A stretch of DNA of 64,000 bases from Sulfurospirillum cavolei. Lineage in GTDB: Bacteria > Campylobacterota > Campylobacteria > Campylobacterales > Sulfurospirillaceae. The notes under the pieces were generated by a model. It had not been told where the DNA came from. It did not search any database and saw only the letters and a program-made list of their open reading frames with translations. The position numbers and the translations under genes are program-made. The DNA lies in contig NZ_AP014724.1 in the NCBI RefSeq assembly GCF_001548055.1, positions 1,612,001-1,676,000 on the forward strand, read 5' to 3'. Below are positions 50,932 to 63,344 of the stretch, piece after piece (position 1 is the first letter of the stretch; each line of letters begins with the position of its first letter).

Positions 50932-51426
50932 TTATATAAAGCAGTAATCAAAATAAGCACATTTTTTACACTTGTTCTCAAACTTCGGCAGTGGTGGTGT
51001 CGGCAAAGTAATCAGTGTCGTTATAGCTTCCAAAACAGATAAAAGTTCTTTTTCATTCGCATCATCTAGCTCAATGATCTCACTTTTGGTGTTGTGATTT
51101 TTCTCGTTGTACTCAACTTTACCTTTGCGCTCGATGCCTTTGCCTTTGAGTTTGTACAGATAAAGCAACACTTGCCACTTCACCGCTTCTGGGTCAGAGT
51201 CTGACTTTTTGAGTTCCACAAGGTATTCTTTGGTGATTTTATCGATTTTGACATTGTCGATTTTGACTTCTGCCTTTTTGGCTTTTTCTTCGCTAATCTC
51301 ATGAAGCACCTTGCCAATGCGCACATCTTCACTGTTGTCTTCAAGGTTGATGCGATTGGCGTGGAGCCAAAGTTTGGTTTTGCAGATGAAATAGTAGGAA
51401 ATTAGAGTGCCTGTAATGTTATTCAT
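50932..51426 (-). CDS. cas4: Cas4 nuclease
   Basis: 164 residues. TGTLISYYFICKTKLWLHANRI has the first cysteine; VRIGKVLHEISEEK follows; the C-terminal CKKCAYFDYCFI gives the three further cysteines of the iron-sulphur site. The catalytic region includes WQVLLYLYKLKGKG with the motif near VEYNEKN. Cas4 trims and selects PAM-bearing prespacers. It overlaps cas3 by 4 bases. Confidence 0.9.
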   Translation of the reverse strand: MNNITGTLISYYFICKTKLWLHANRINLEDNSEDVRIGKVLHEISEEKAKKAEVKIDNVKIDKITKEYLVELKKSDSDPEAVKWQVLLYLYKLKGKGIERKGKVEYNEKNHNTKSEIIELDDANEKELLSVLEAITTLITLPTPPLPKFENKCKKCAYFDYCFI

Positions 51427-53630
51427 TCGCCACCAAACTCATAAAAACCATTATGGCTGTCTTCAAGAATAATACCCTCATTAAAAGAGTAATTCAGCTT
51501 CAAAACTTTATAAAATGTTTTTTCTTGTGTTACATGTAAATAACTTTTTTCATAATAAAAAGGTAGAGAAATCGTATAATCAAATGTTCTTTTTTTCTCA
51601 TCCATAAAATCATCATAAAGCCAATAATCATTTTTCTGACTTTCTGGAGGAATATCTCGTAAGTCATAATTATCTGATGATTGATTAATTCCATGTAGGT
51701 TTTTAATAGTCACATCGTACTTTTCATAAGCACTCTTAAAAAGCCGTGTAATTTTGTTATTTGTTGCAATATCTTCTTCAAATAATTTATCATACACAAT
51801 ATTCAACCATTCAACATATTTACCAAGTTCAAAATAACCATTTTCTATGGTTTCAAATGTTAATTTTAAAAGCTCAATTTCTTGATAAGGAAATTTTTTC
51901 TCGTATTTATAAATATAAATCTCACCTTTTTTATCTGTATCTTTTTTGCGATTAACTCGTCCAAAACGCTGAATCAATCCATCAATAGGTGCATTATCTG
52001 TAAACATCACATCAAAATCAATATCTAAAGAAATTTCAACGATTTGCGTTGCCACAAGAATAAAAGGTTTCTTTTGTTTGAGTTTTTCAAAAATCATCTC
52101 TTCTTTTTTTTGCTTATCTATTTTTTTAAATGTAGAGTGGTACAACATAATTTCTTCATCTTTTAATGAAAATTCATCTTTAAGATACTTATATATTTTA
52201 GCTGCACTTTTAACAGTATTACGAATAATTAAAATATTTTTTGATTCTTTGAATTTTTCTTTAATGAAGTCAAAATCATCATCTAACTCATACTCTTTTT
52301 TAATAATATCATTAGCTTTTTTTTGAAATAAATCATTTTGTGTTATCGTTAAATACGTTTGAATATTGAGTAATTTTTTAAGTTGATTGGGGATGGATGC
52401 ACTCATCAAACAAACTCTTACATCGTATTCTTGGCATAACTCCAAAAATCGTTTTAGAAATCCCATCAATTTAAAATCGTAAGCATGAACTTCATCAATA
52501 ATAATGACAGAATTTAAAAAGTTTTTTGTTGCAATATTGAATCTTCCTATATTGATAAAATACTTCAATAACGAATCAATGGTCGATACAGTAATAGGCT
52601 TATTGAAACTTTTACTAATAAGAAAATCGCTTTGAAAAACATCATCTACAATGCCATTTTCTTTTTCATAAGCTTTTTCGAGAAATATTTTAGCCGTAGA
52701 ATGAATCAATCCGCACTCTTCTTTATCAAAAAAATTTTGGATTCGATCATAGAGTTTATTGGAAGTTGTTTGAGTAGGAAGCGTATAGATAATTTTGGTA
52801 TTTTGATTATAAAGATTGTAAATTGCCCAGAGCAAAGAGCCTTCGGTTTTACCTTCACCTGTTGGGATTTCAACAAGTACACTTTTGTTTAAAAGCGATA
52901 ATTCTTCTTGAAAAGGTCTTAATTTATCAAACGTTAAATGTGTTACAAAATTTTCTTTTGTCGGTAATGCTAAAAAGGTCGTCGTTGGTTTTGTTTGCGT
53001 AAATCTTGCACTTGCTAACCAATCCGCTAAATTCAAGATTCCAGATACATAAGAGTATAAAACTCTAAATTTAAAACAACTTTGTATATCTGCCAATCGT
53101 TTTTCAGAAATATTAATATACTGTTTATACAAATCTCTTTTTAATTCTTTAAACTCAAAAATATAAGGGCATATTTCATTGAAAGTTTTTTGATACAACA
53201 ATGAGTAATTTTCTAATAGTGTTAAATATTGAGGTAAAAATGTAAAATTATAATTTGCACTATCATATTGCTTTGGAAATAACGAATGATGCGATAAAAC
53301 AATAGAAAATAATAAATTATTTTCTCCAATATCTTTATAAACAAAATCTTTGATATGTAGCAATAAAGAAGCTCCATACAATGGATGGTATGATTTCTTT
53401 CCATTATTTATTGTTTCTTGAAACTCTACCGTTGCTTTTCCAATATCATGAAAATAGGCACTAAAAAATATCAAATCACGAATTTTTTGCTCACTCCAAC
53501 CCGTACATATAGAAACTTTATGAAGTATTTGTGGGTCAATTTGATTGAGCGCTTCTTCTACGACCCACTGTGTATGCTCTTCAAACGTTTGGTACTGTTC
53601 ATTTGATGTTTTAGCTATTATTTCCATCAA
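51423..53630 (-). CDS. cas3: Cas3 HD nuclease-helicase
   Basis: 735 residues. The N-terminal HD domain has FFSAYFHDIGKATVEFQ (about 53-69), and LYGASLLLHIKDFVY and IVLSHHSLF follow. The helicase has Walker A VEIPTGEGKTEGSL (about 254-267), DEVH in VIIIDEVHAYD (about 373), SAS and QRFGRVNR. It is the effector that shreds DNA marked by Cascade. Strongly AT-rich, like the rest of the operon. It overlaps cas5 by 4 bases. Confidence 0.95.
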   Translation of the reverse strand: MMEIIAKTSNEQYQTFEEHTQWVVEEALNQIDPQILHKVSICTGWSEQKIRDLIFFSAYFHDIGKATVEFQETINNGKKSYHPLYGASLLLHIKDFVYKDIGENNLLFSIVLSHHSLFPKQYDSANYNFTFLPQYLTLLENYSLLYQKTFNEICPYIFEFKELKRDLYKQYINISEKRLADIQSCFKFRVLYSYVSGILNLADWLASARFTQTKPTTTFLALPTKENFVTHLTFDKLRPFQEELSLLNKSVLVEIPTGEGKTEGSLLWAIYNLYNQNTKIIYTLPTQTTSNKLYDRIQNFFDKEECGLIHSTAKIFLEKAYEKENGIVDDVFQSDFLISKSFNKPITVSTIDSLLKYFINIGRFNIATKNFLNSVIIIDEVHAYDFKLMGFLKRFLELCQEYDVRVCLMSASIPNQLKKLLNIQTYLTITQNDLFQKKANDIIKKEYELDDDFDFIKEKFKESKNILIIRNTVKSAAKIYKYLKDEFSLKDEEIMLYHSTFKKIDKQKKEEMIFEKLKQKKPFILVATQIVEISLDIDFDVMFTDNAPIDGLIQRFGRVNRKKDTDKKGEIYIYKYEKKFPYQEIELLKLTFETIENGYFELGKYVEWLNIVYDKLFEEDIATNNKITRLFKSAYEKYDVTIKNLHGINQSSDNYDLRDIPPESQKNDYWLYDDFMDEKKRTFDYTISLPFYYEKSYLHVTQEKTFYKVLKLNYSFNEGIILEDSHNGFYEFGGE

Positions 53631-54340
53631 TAAAACACCATTTTATTCTCTTTTTCTTTATCAATGTAACTTGTAACGTTTTGGAGCTCAATTTCACAGT
53701 TGATAAACTCTACTTGCGGATATTCCTCTTTAACCTCTTTAGAAATTCTCATGCCTTTTTTATCAAAAGCATTAAATTTTATTGGCGTTAAGTTAGGTGT
53801 CGGCAATTCTAAGGGTTGGGTTGGGTCTTTGATAAATGCTTTGTACGAATAGGCTTTATTTAAAAATACCGAATTGATTCTATTGGTTGGATTGAGTACT
53901 AAAGCATCAATAATCGTTACATTTTTAATAAGAATCAACTCATCATCTAAGCCTAAAGCAGGAGTATTTTTTGGATTTTTCAAAGCACTGTATATTTCAT
54001 CAAAAAGTGTTTTATTTTTGATACTTAGATAAATCGTATATTTTGATAAAAAGAGCTTATCTCTTCTTATAACGCTTTTCCCCATATTCCCTTTTTCTAA
54101 TGTTTTATAACTCCATAAATCTTTTGTTTTTCCATTGATTTCATCAATAATGACAGATACATCTATCAACTCTTGATTTAAAATCTCAAAAAATTCTTTT
54201 TGAGATTTTAATGCAATATTACACAAAAACCCAATAATCGTAGTTTTCGGTGGAGCTAGAAACGTTTTATGGTAGGTTCTAAAAAAGGGGACTCTAAACG
54301 AATTTAAAAGTCCCTCAACCTCAAAACGGATGGCTTCCAT
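53627..54340 (-). CDS. cas5: Cas5 (type I-B Cascade subunit)
   Basis: 237 residues. The start EAIRFEVEGLLNSFRVPFFRTYHKTFLAPPKTTIIGFLCNIAL is the Cas5 N-terminal domain, in particular the PPKTTIIG turn. Cas5 holds the 5' handle of the crRNA. It sits between cas7 and cas3 in the usual I-B order, with GGAGC upstream. Confidence 0.92.
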   Translation of the reverse strand: MEAIRFEVEGLLNSFRVPFFRTYHKTFLAPPKTTIIGFLCNIALKSQKEFFEILNQELIDVSVIIDEINGKTKDLWSYKTLEKGNMGKSVIRRDKLFLSKYTIYLSIKNKTLFDEIYSALKNPKNTPALGLDDELILIKNVTIIDALVLNPTNRINSVFLNKAYSYKAFIKDPTQPLELPTPNLTPIKFNAFDKKGMRISKEVKEEYPQVEFINCEIELQNVTSYIDKEKENKMVFY

Positions 54341-54341
54341 T

Positions 54342-55262
54342 TTAAGCTCCTAAATTATTTTTGTACTCTTCAAGAGCTTGTGCAACGCTCACAACATTAT
54401 CAAAAGAGCTTCTTATTTCTGCCTCATTTGTAAAAATTCCTTTAGTAATTCCGATGGTATATGACTCAGGTTTATTATCTTTTAAAGCTTCTTGGATTGT
54501 TTCTATGTCAATGCTCCCATCAGAATCTACGCTTAAAGCATTTAATAAAAAGGGATTTCCTGTTTTTTGCTTTGCGACAATAATAAATTTTGGAGCAATA
54601 TCTTCAAGATTGCGAGCTTGTTTTGCACCGCCATTAAAGGATTTAATAGCATCAAGAAATACATTTAAGCGTTGTTTTTTCTCTTCATCACTTAAAATTG
54701 ATTTGACTTCATAGGTATATTCGTTAATTTCATTGCCGATATGAGAAAGATTTATCATAATATTTCCTCTCATAAAATTTAAAGTGTCAATTTCTACTTG
54801 TACGATATTGCCGCTTTTTTTACTCTCATCTTCTGTTTTTTGCTTGCGTGTCAAATAGTCATATTCGCCTTTATAGGGAAATATAGAAACCATTGGACTC
54901 ACTTTGATAGGAGACCATCTTCGACCACCTTTGGGCAACATAAATCCAAACAAATCCAAATCACATACGGATTTAAAAATTTTTTCTCGTTGCTTATCAT
55001 CTATTTTTGCATTGAGCGATGGATACTTACCATTTTCTTCAACCGTTGGATTGCCATCTTCATCAACACTACTGATTTTTTCTCCAAGTTGCATCAAAGT
55101 TTCTTTCATGTATCTACGTAACGCTTGCCCTGACACATACGCAAATTCATCGCCGTTTGCATTGGAGATTTTCTTCATGACCGTAACATTACCGCCAGAA
55201 CCTTCGCCACCGTTAAGTGAAGCCACATTTACTTTTGTAATATACGCAATATTTAAAAACAT
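54342..55262 (-). CDS. cas7: Cas7 (Cst2/DevR family) backbone subunit
   Basis: 306 residues. NIAYITKVNVASLNGGEGSGGNVTVMKKI and EFAYVSGQALRRYMKETL (about 40-58) are the signature of the DevR/Cst2-type Cas7. Six or so copies coat the spacer part of the crRNA. AAAGGAG precedes the ATG. Confidence 0.92.
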   Translation of the reverse strand: MFLNIAYITKVNVASLNGGEGSGGNVTVMKKISNANGDEFAYVSGQALRRYMKETLMQLGEKISSVDEDGNPTVEENGKYPSLNAKIDDKQREKIFKSVCDLDLFGFMLPKGGRRWSPIKVSPMVSIFPYKGEYDYLTRKQKTEDESKKSGNIVQVEIDTLNFMRGNIMINLSHIGNEINEYTYEVKSILSDEEKKQRLNVFLDAIKSFNGGAKQARNLEDIAPKFIIVAKQKTGNPFLLNALSVDSDGSIDIETIQEALKDNKPESYTIGITKGIFTNEAEIRSSFDNVVSVAQALEEYKNNLGA

Positions 55263-55274
55263 TTTTTCTCCTTT

Positions 55275-57712
<2,438 letters not shown>

Positions 57713-57803
57713 TTAAATAATCATACTACAAATTGATAATAAGGATAGCAAATATTTCAAATCGAAAGATTTTTTGCTACCATTCGTAAAAAAGTTGTGA
57801 GAA

Positions 57804-58289
57804 ATGAACATGAGCCTTAAAAAAACAAATGCGGCGCGGTTTTTAGATACGTTAAAACTGCCTTATGAGATGAGTTCCTATGAAGTGGATGAAGAAGATT
57901 TAAGTGCGGTGCATGCGGCGCAATCGCTTGGTGTGGCACCTGAATGTGTCTTTAAAACGTTGGTGGCGCGCGATGAGGCAAAGCGCATTTTAGTCGCGTG
58001 CATTCCTGCGGCTGAGGAGATCGACCTTAAAGCTTTGGCAAAGGTGGCAAAAGCTAAACGGTGTGAACTGGTGGCAGTCAAAGAGCTTTTGGGGCTTACG
58101 GGCTATATCAGAGGTGGCTGTTCGCCGTTGGCGATGAAGAAGCATTACCCGACGTTTATCGATGCGAGCGTTCATCGGCATGAAAAAGTGTACGTCAGTG
58201 CCGGACTTCGGGGCGTGCAACTGCATCTTGCCCCGTCCGTGCTGATAGAGGCAACCAAAGCACTGTGCGAAACGATCGTTAAAGCCTAG
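57804..58289 (+). CDS. ybaK: YbaK/EbsC-type aminoacyl-tRNA deacylase
   Basis: 161 residues. KTNAARFLDTLKLPYEMSSYEVDEEDLSAVHAAQSLGVAPECVFKTLVA, then YIRGGCSPLAMKKHYPTFIDASV and YVSAGLRGVQLHLAPSVL, match the Cys-tRNA(Pro) deacylase family, with the key lysine in FKTLV and GGCSP loop. It hydrolyses mischarged tRNA. It is divergent from cas6 and its stop overlaps the PAS gene's stop by 4 bases (CTAG). Confidence 0.85.
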   Translation: MNMSLKKTNAARFLDTLKLPYEMSSYEVDEEDLSAVHAAQSLGVAPECVFKTLVARDEAKRILVACIPAAEEIDLKALAKVAKAKRCELVAVKELLGLTGYIRGGCSPLAMKKHYPTFIDASVHRHEKVYVSAGLRGVQLHLAPSVLIEATKALCETIVKA

Positions 58290-58684
58290 TTTTGCGCCTC
58301 CAAGGCGCGCTTAAGATCGTCAATATCGGTATGCGTACCGACAACGCGCAGGGGCGAGCCCTCTTCATTGCGTGCGATAACGCCGCCTTGCGCTAATATC
58401 CATTTATAGTGTCCGTCTTTGCAAAGCAGACGATGTTCGCAACGATAATGCACGATTTTACCGCTAAACAATGCCGCCAATTCATTCAGGCATTGCGTAA
58501 AATCGTCCGGATGCACGCGAGAACTCCATGCGTCTATCGTATCGTTGATTTCATCGGGCTGGTAGCCGAGCATTTTTTTCCATTGAGGAGAGAAAAAAAT
58601 TTCATTGGTTGCGATATTCCAATCCCATATTCCGTGACCGATAAAATCGATCATCTGAATGTCGTACTGTTTATATTCGCTCAT
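58286..58684 (-). CDS. Stand-alone PAS-domain protein
   Basis: 132 residues from ATG 58684 (MSEYKQYDIQ). GIWDWNIATNEIFFSPQWKKMLGYQPDEI...WSSRVHPDDFTQCLNEL...YRCEHRLLCKDGHYKWILAQGGVIARNEEGSPLRVVGTHTDIDDLK is a complete PAS_3 domain with PAC motif. No output domain follows. It may act with the nearby kinases. A longer frame to 58783 exists but has no start signals. Confidence 0.8.
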   Translation of the reverse strand: MSEYKQYDIQMIDFIGHGIWDWNIATNEIFFSPQWKKMLGYQPDEINDTIDAWSSRVHPDDFTQCLNELAALFSGKIVHYRCEHRLLCKDGHYKWILAQGGVIARNEEGSPLRVVGTHTDIDDLKRALEAQN

Positions 58685-58827
58685 GGTTTCGACCTTTTTT
58701 AAAACGTTGATGCCATCATAACACGCCAACGTTGCAAACACGTTGCAAGCGATATGACCCAATGGATACAACGCGTTTGTCACGCTAGATGGTGTACAAT
58801 GACCGCATTAAAACTTTGGAGAGGACG

Positions 58828-59883
58828 ATGTTTGAACAAATCTCTTTTTTCGAGAGTGCGGAAAAACTGCATACGAGTCTTACAAAAGGTCGCTATTTAC
58901 TGTTCGTCGCCGATAAAACCGACATTGCGCCGTTGGCAACTTTGCCCGACGATATTACCTTCGTCGGTGCCGTTTTTCCGCGCGTTATTTACCGACATCA
59001 CACGTACGATACGGGAATTATCGTCGCGAAAATGTCCGACTCGACCCTCTCGTGCATTGTCCCCATGGACAATACGACCCAGCTCAAACTCCCCGAAGAG
59101 ACCAACGCGGTTTTAACATTTTTCGACGGTTATTCGATTCACACCGATCGTTTTTTAGAAGTCCTCTACGCCCAATTGCCCGAACAAGCACGCATTCTAG
59201 GCGCGGGCGCAGGTAAAATGACGCTTGATCCCGCATCGTATCTTCTTTTCGACAACACGCAACGCTACACCAACTACGCCATCGTCGTCGCTTCAAAGCA
59301 GAGTGTCGGACTGGGAATCAAACACGGTTGGACGACCGTGATGGGTCCTTTTATTGCGACGCATTGTTCGGGACATACGTTGGAAAAAATCAACTTTCAA
59401 GATGCCTATAGCGTGTACCGTTCCATCGTCGAAAAAATCAGCGACATTGCTTTTGATCAGACGCCTTTTTTCACGATTGCGCAACGCTTTCCTTTGGGCA
59501 TCGTTCGTTATAACAAAGACTTTATCATAAGAGAACCCTTTTCGACGAACGGTCAGTCTTTAACGCTCAATGCGCAAATCGACGCAAATTCGGTTATTTC
59601 CATCTTAGAAGGTAAAGCCGACGCCATTATCGAAGCGGCTCGCGAAGCCGCCGTTGCTTCCTTACATGTCAAAACACAAGCGCACAGCAACGTCTTACTG
59701 ATAGACTGTATTTCACGCTATTTACTTCTTAAAGAGCGTTACGGCGAAGAGTTGGAAGCGATTACTTCCGTGTACGATAACGCGATTCCGTTGTGGGGCG
59801 TTTTAAGTTTAGGCGAAATTGCCAACGCCAATCAAGAAGGAATCGAGTTTTATAACAATACATGCGTCATAGGTACCCTTTAA
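58828..59883 (+). CDS. FIST-domain sensor protein
   Basis: About 351 residues from ATG 58828, preceded by GGAGAGGACG. FVADKTDIAPLATLPDDITFVGAVFPRVIYRHHTYDTGIIVAKM and VSKQS-like VASKQSVGLGIKHGWTTVMGP form the FIST N domain. PLGIVRYNKDFIIREPFSTNGQSLTL and NAIPLWGVLSLGEIANANQEGIEFYNNTCVIGTL are FIST C. FIST proteins sense small molecules, and are often next to kinases and cyclic-di-GMP enzymes, as here. Confidence 0.85.
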   Translation: MFEQISFFESAEKLHTSLTKGRYLLFVADKTDIAPLATLPDDITFVGAVFPRVIYRHHTYDTGIIVAKMSDSTLSCIVPMDNTTQLKLPEETNAVLTFFDGYSIHTDRFLEVLYAQLPEQARILGAGAGKMTLDPASYLLFDNTQRYTNYAIVVASKQSVGLGIKHGWTTVMGPFIATHCSGHTLEKINFQDAYSVYRSIVEKISDIAFDQTPFFTIAQRFPLGIVRYNKDFIIREPFSTNGQSLTLNAQIDANSVISILEGKADAIIEAAREAAVASLHVKTQAHSNVLLIDCISRYLLLKERYGEELEAITSVYDNAIPLWGVLSLGEIANANQEGIEFYNNTCVIGTL

Positions 59884-59939
59884 GTGTTGTATGATTTTCA
59901 TCAACAAACGTTATACCGTGCATGTAAGTAGGAGAAACG

Positions 59940-61157
59940 ATGCAATACCTCAACGAACAGCTGCTTTTGACGTTCGAATGCGTCAGTTCCATCGGAACAT
60001 CCTTAAACTTGGAAACGATGGTCGAGCGTTTTTTGCGTGTTTTTACGCGCAAAACCGGTGCGCTCGCATCGCTTTATTGGCAATACGTTTCCGAAGAAAA
60101 AGGCTACGTCGAACGCTGCTTTTTAGGAAAACAGGCGTTAAAACCGCTTTTTAAACGCCCAGACGTACAGAGCTCAAACGATCAAATTAGCGTCCAAACC
60201 GAAGGAAAAAACACTTTTTTATACGTCACGATCGATAGAGACAGTATGGTTTTTCTCTTTTATTCCGATAAAAAAGACCTTGAACTGCTCTGTTCCATCG
60301 TCTCTTCGTTTCATTCCAAACTCGAAAATGCCGTGCGCGCGTGCAAAAATCACCACGACCTTTTAGAAATCAACCAAAATTTGGAACGCCGCATCGAAGA
60401 AGAAGTCGCTAAAAACCGTGAAAAAGACAAACATATCTTGCAACAATCCCGTCTTGCGCAAATGGGCGAGATGATCAGCATGATCGCACACCAATGGCGT
60501 CAACCTTTAGGCTCTATCTCTGCCGTTGCCGCATCGATCCGTCTTAAAGTTTCACTCAATCGCCTCGATACGAGCAGTGAAGAAGCCCAAGAGCAGTCAA
60601 AAGCGTTTTTGCTGGATTCGATGGGAAAAATCGAATCGTACGTGCAATTTCTGACTCACACGATCGATGATTTCCGCAATTTCTTCAAACCCGACAAGCA
60701 AAAAGAGCGTGTAAGCCTTGCCCAACTCGTCAACCGTACGCTCGACATCATCGGCAAAGCGTTGGAGATCAATACCATCGCAATCAAAGTCGACGTCCAA
60801 AGCACGCGTGAGATTTTGACGTATGCGAGCGAAGTAACGCAAGTCATTTTAAACGTTTTGAAAAATGCCGAAGATGTCATCAAAGAGCGTCACATCAAAT
60901 ATCCGCACATTTTTATCCACATCGAAGAGCAAGAAGAGTGGCACGTTTTAAGCATCGAAGACAATGCCGGAGGCATTCCCCCACACATTCTCCCGTATAT
61001 TTTTGAGCCCTATTTTTCGACCAAAAGCGAGAAAAACGGATCGGGATTGGGTCTTTACATGTCAAAAACCATCATCGAAGAACACTGCGGCGGTATGATC
61101 TATGCCGAAAATACCCCGATCGGGGCACGTTTTATCATCAAACTCAAAGAGGAATAA
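59940..61157 (+). CDS. Soluble sensor histidine kinase
   Basis: 405 residues. The N-terminal 130 residues resemble a degenerate GAF-like sensor. A coiled coil (NLERRIEEEVAKNREKDKHIL) follows, then H-box RLAQMGEMISMIAHQWRQPLGSIS (histidine about 185), N-box QVILNVLKNAEDVI, G1 IEDNAGGIPPHIL and G2 GSGLGLYMSKTII. It has no membrane segment and so probably reads the FIST protein's signal in the cytoplasm. The next gene follows after 3 bases. Confidence 0.88.
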   Translation: MQYLNEQLLLTFECVSSIGTSLNLETMVERFLRVFTRKTGALASLYWQYVSEEKGYVERCFLGKQALKPLFKRPDVQSSNDQISVQTEGKNTFLYVTIDRDSMVFLFYSDKKDLELLCSIVSSFHSKLENAVRACKNHHDLLEINQNLERRIEEEVAKNREKDKHILQQSRLAQMGEMISMIAHQWRQPLGSISAVAASIRLKVSLNRLDTSSEEAQEQSKAFLLDSMGKIESYVQFLTHTIDDFRNFFKPDKQKERVSLAQLVNRTLDIIGKALEINTIAIKVDVQSTREILTYASEVTQVILNVLKNAEDVIKERHIKYPHIFIHIEEQEEWHVLSIEDNAGGIPPHILPYIFEPYFSTKSEKNGSGLGLYMSKTIIEEHCGGMIYAENTPIGARFIIKLKEE

Positions 61158-61160
61158 TGC

Positions 61161-63344
61161 ATGTTACGCCAAAGCTTATCGAAACTCATCCAAAAAGAGT
61201 ACCTCAAATCCATTATTTTTCCTCTTCTTTTGATCGAAGCGATGCTTCTATGGGCCTACTTTTGGAGCAATGCGCATGTGAGCGAAAGCACGCAAAAAGC
61301 CTTGATCGAAGAGACGAAGATCCATATCAAAGAGATTAGCAGTCGTTCCGCCGAAATCGTTAACGTTACGTTTAAAGACGTCTCGCATATGACGGAGCTT
61401 TTTCGTCAAGAGCATGAAACGTTTTTTGCCCGATTTGATCCTCAACATGTCGGCATTAAAAGCCACAATTATCAGCAATTGGAAAACGGCGTCATCACCA
61501 ATACGCAACAAACGCCAAACGCATGTACGCTTTTTTACTCCAACATCAAGCAAACATCGCCGTATCGTCTTGAAAAAGCAATCGCAACCGAAGAACTTGA
61601 CGGCTTTTACAACACGATGCTTCAAAGCAATCCGAATATCGCACAGGTTTATTTTAACAGTCACGATTCGATGAACCGCCTTTGCCCTTTTATGCCCGAC
61701 GCACTCAATCAGTACGCACACGACATCGATATTCCCAAGTACAATTTTTATTTTCTTGCCGACGAAAAGCATAACCCTCAGAAAAAGATCGTCTGGACGG
61801 ACGCTTACCTCGATCCGGCTGGTCTTGGTTGGATGATTAGCGCGATTGCGCCCGTGTACAAAGGCGACTTTTTAGAAGGCGTCGTAGGCGTCGACATTAC
61901 GATCGATCAGCTGATTTCCAATATTCTCTCCCTTCGCCTTCCCTATCGTTCCATGAGCCTTTTGGTCGACGAACACGGTCACATGTTAGGTATGAGTAAA
62001 ACGTTAGAACCTTTCTTGGGACTTCAAGAACTTACGTCGCATACTTACGAAGCACCCGTAGAAAATACGATTTCCAAGCCGAAAGATTTTAACCTTTTCG
62101 ACAATAAAGCCAACACCCTAGCTTCGTTTCTCACGAAAATGGTCAAAGAAAACACTTCTCTGGACGAATTTCGCTATGCCGACACTGATTTTTTGATCAC
62201 ACAAAACCCCATTTCGCAAACAGGATGGAAGCTTATTTTACTTTTAGATAAAGACTCTTTGTTAAAAAGCGGCAAAGACCTGAAAGCAAAAACCGACTTT
62301 ATCGGCTACATCGCACTTGGTTTTATGGCGTTATTTTACTTGGTCTTTTTATTTATTCTCATTAGCCGAGCCCAACGCTTTTCCGCGCAAATCTTAACCC
62401 CGCTTCACGAACTCATTCAAGCGACTCGAAGCCTCAAAGACAAGCTTGTTACGACCAAACTTCCGCATTCGGACATTATCGAGCTGAACACTCTTTTGGA
62501 CAACTTTTCGGCGATGAGTCACGAGCTGCAAAACTTGTACGATTCGATGGATAAGAAGATCAAAGAGGGCATCTTGGAAAATATGGAAACCCAAAAGATG
62601 ATGATCTATCAATCCCGCCTTGCGCAAATGGGCGAAATGATCAGTATGATCGCACACCAATGGCGACAACCTTTGGGCGCGATTTCAACGGTCACGGCGA
62701 GCATCAAACTCAAGCAAAGCCTCAAAAAATTCGACCTTACAACCTCGGAAGGACGCGTCGCGCAAGACGAATTTTTAACGACGGCCATCGACAAGATCGA
62801 AAATTACATCCAATTTTTGACCAATACGATCGACGATTTTCGTAACTTTTTCAAACCCGACCAACGTCACGAAAAAAGCTCTTTGGCGCACATTATCGAA
62901 AAAACGCTTCGCATTATCGGAAAAAGCCTCGACGTTCACAAAATTGCCGTAGAGATCGACAACCGTTCGACACGTGAGTTTATCACGTACGAAGCGCAAG
63001 TGACGCAAGTGCTCATTAATATCTTAAAAAACGCCCAAGACGTGCTTCTTGACAAAAAAATAGAAAATGCTACGATACGCTTGAACGCTTACGAAGAGAA
63101 GGAATTTTTTGTCATCGAGATCGAAGATAACGCCGGAGGTATCCCCGAGGCGATTATTTCCAAAGTGTTCGATCCCTACTTTTCGACCAAAGCGGAAAAA
63201 AACGGCACGGGGCTTGGACTTTACATGTCAAAAACGATTATCGAAGAGCATTGTCACGGCATTTTAAGCGTCTGCAATACCGAACGCGGAGCAAAATTCA
63301 GCGTGAAAATTCGGGGAGAATACGATGTCCGTAGCGATCAATGA
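61161..63344 (+). CDS. Membrane sensor histidine kinase with dCache-like domain
   Basis: 727 residues. Membrane segment about 17-36, a periplasmic sensor of about 340 residues (KKIVWTDAYLDPAGLGWMISAIAPVYKGDFLEGVVGVDITIDQLI is the dCache signature), then membrane segment about 375-397, HAMP and a kinase core nearly identical in motifs to the previous gene (RLAQMGEMISMIAHQWRQPLGAIS; IEDNAGGIPEAII; GTGLGLYMSKTII). The two cores are paralogous. ATG 61161 with GGAATAATGC upstream. Confidence 0.88.
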   Translation: MLRQSLSKLIQKEYLKSIIFPLLLIEAMLLWAYFWSNAHVSESTQKALIEETKIHIKEISSRSAEIVNVTFKDVSHMTELFRQEHETFFARFDPQHVGIKSHNYQQLENGVITNTQQTPNACTLFYSNIKQTSPYRLEKAIATEELDGFYNTMLQSNPNIAQVYFNSHDSMNRLCPFMPDALNQYAHDIDIPKYNFYFLADEKHNPQKKIVWTDAYLDPAGLGWMISAIAPVYKGDFLEGVVGVDITIDQLISNILSLRLPYRSMSLLVDEHGHMLGMSKTLEPFLGLQELTSHTYEAPVENTISKPKDFNLFDNKANTLASFLTKMVKENTSLDEFRYADTDFLITQNPISQTGWKLILLLDKDSLLKSGKDLKAKTDFIGYIALGFMALFYLVFLFILISRAQRFSAQILTPLHELIQATRSLKDKLVTTKLPHSDIIELNTLLDNFSAMSHELQNLYDSMDKKIKEGILENMETQKMMIYQSRLAQMGEMISMIAHQWRQPLGAISTVTASIKLKQSLKKFDLTTSEGRVAQDEFLTTAIDKIENYIQFLTNTIDDFRNFFKPDQRHEKSSLAHIIEKTLRIIGKSLDVHKIAVEIDNRSTREFITYEAQVTQVLINILKNAQDVLLDKKIENATIRLNAYEEKEFFVIEIEDNAGGIPEAIISKVFDPYFSTKAEKNGTGLGLYMSKTIIEEHCHGILSVCNTERGAKFSVKIRGEYDVRSDQ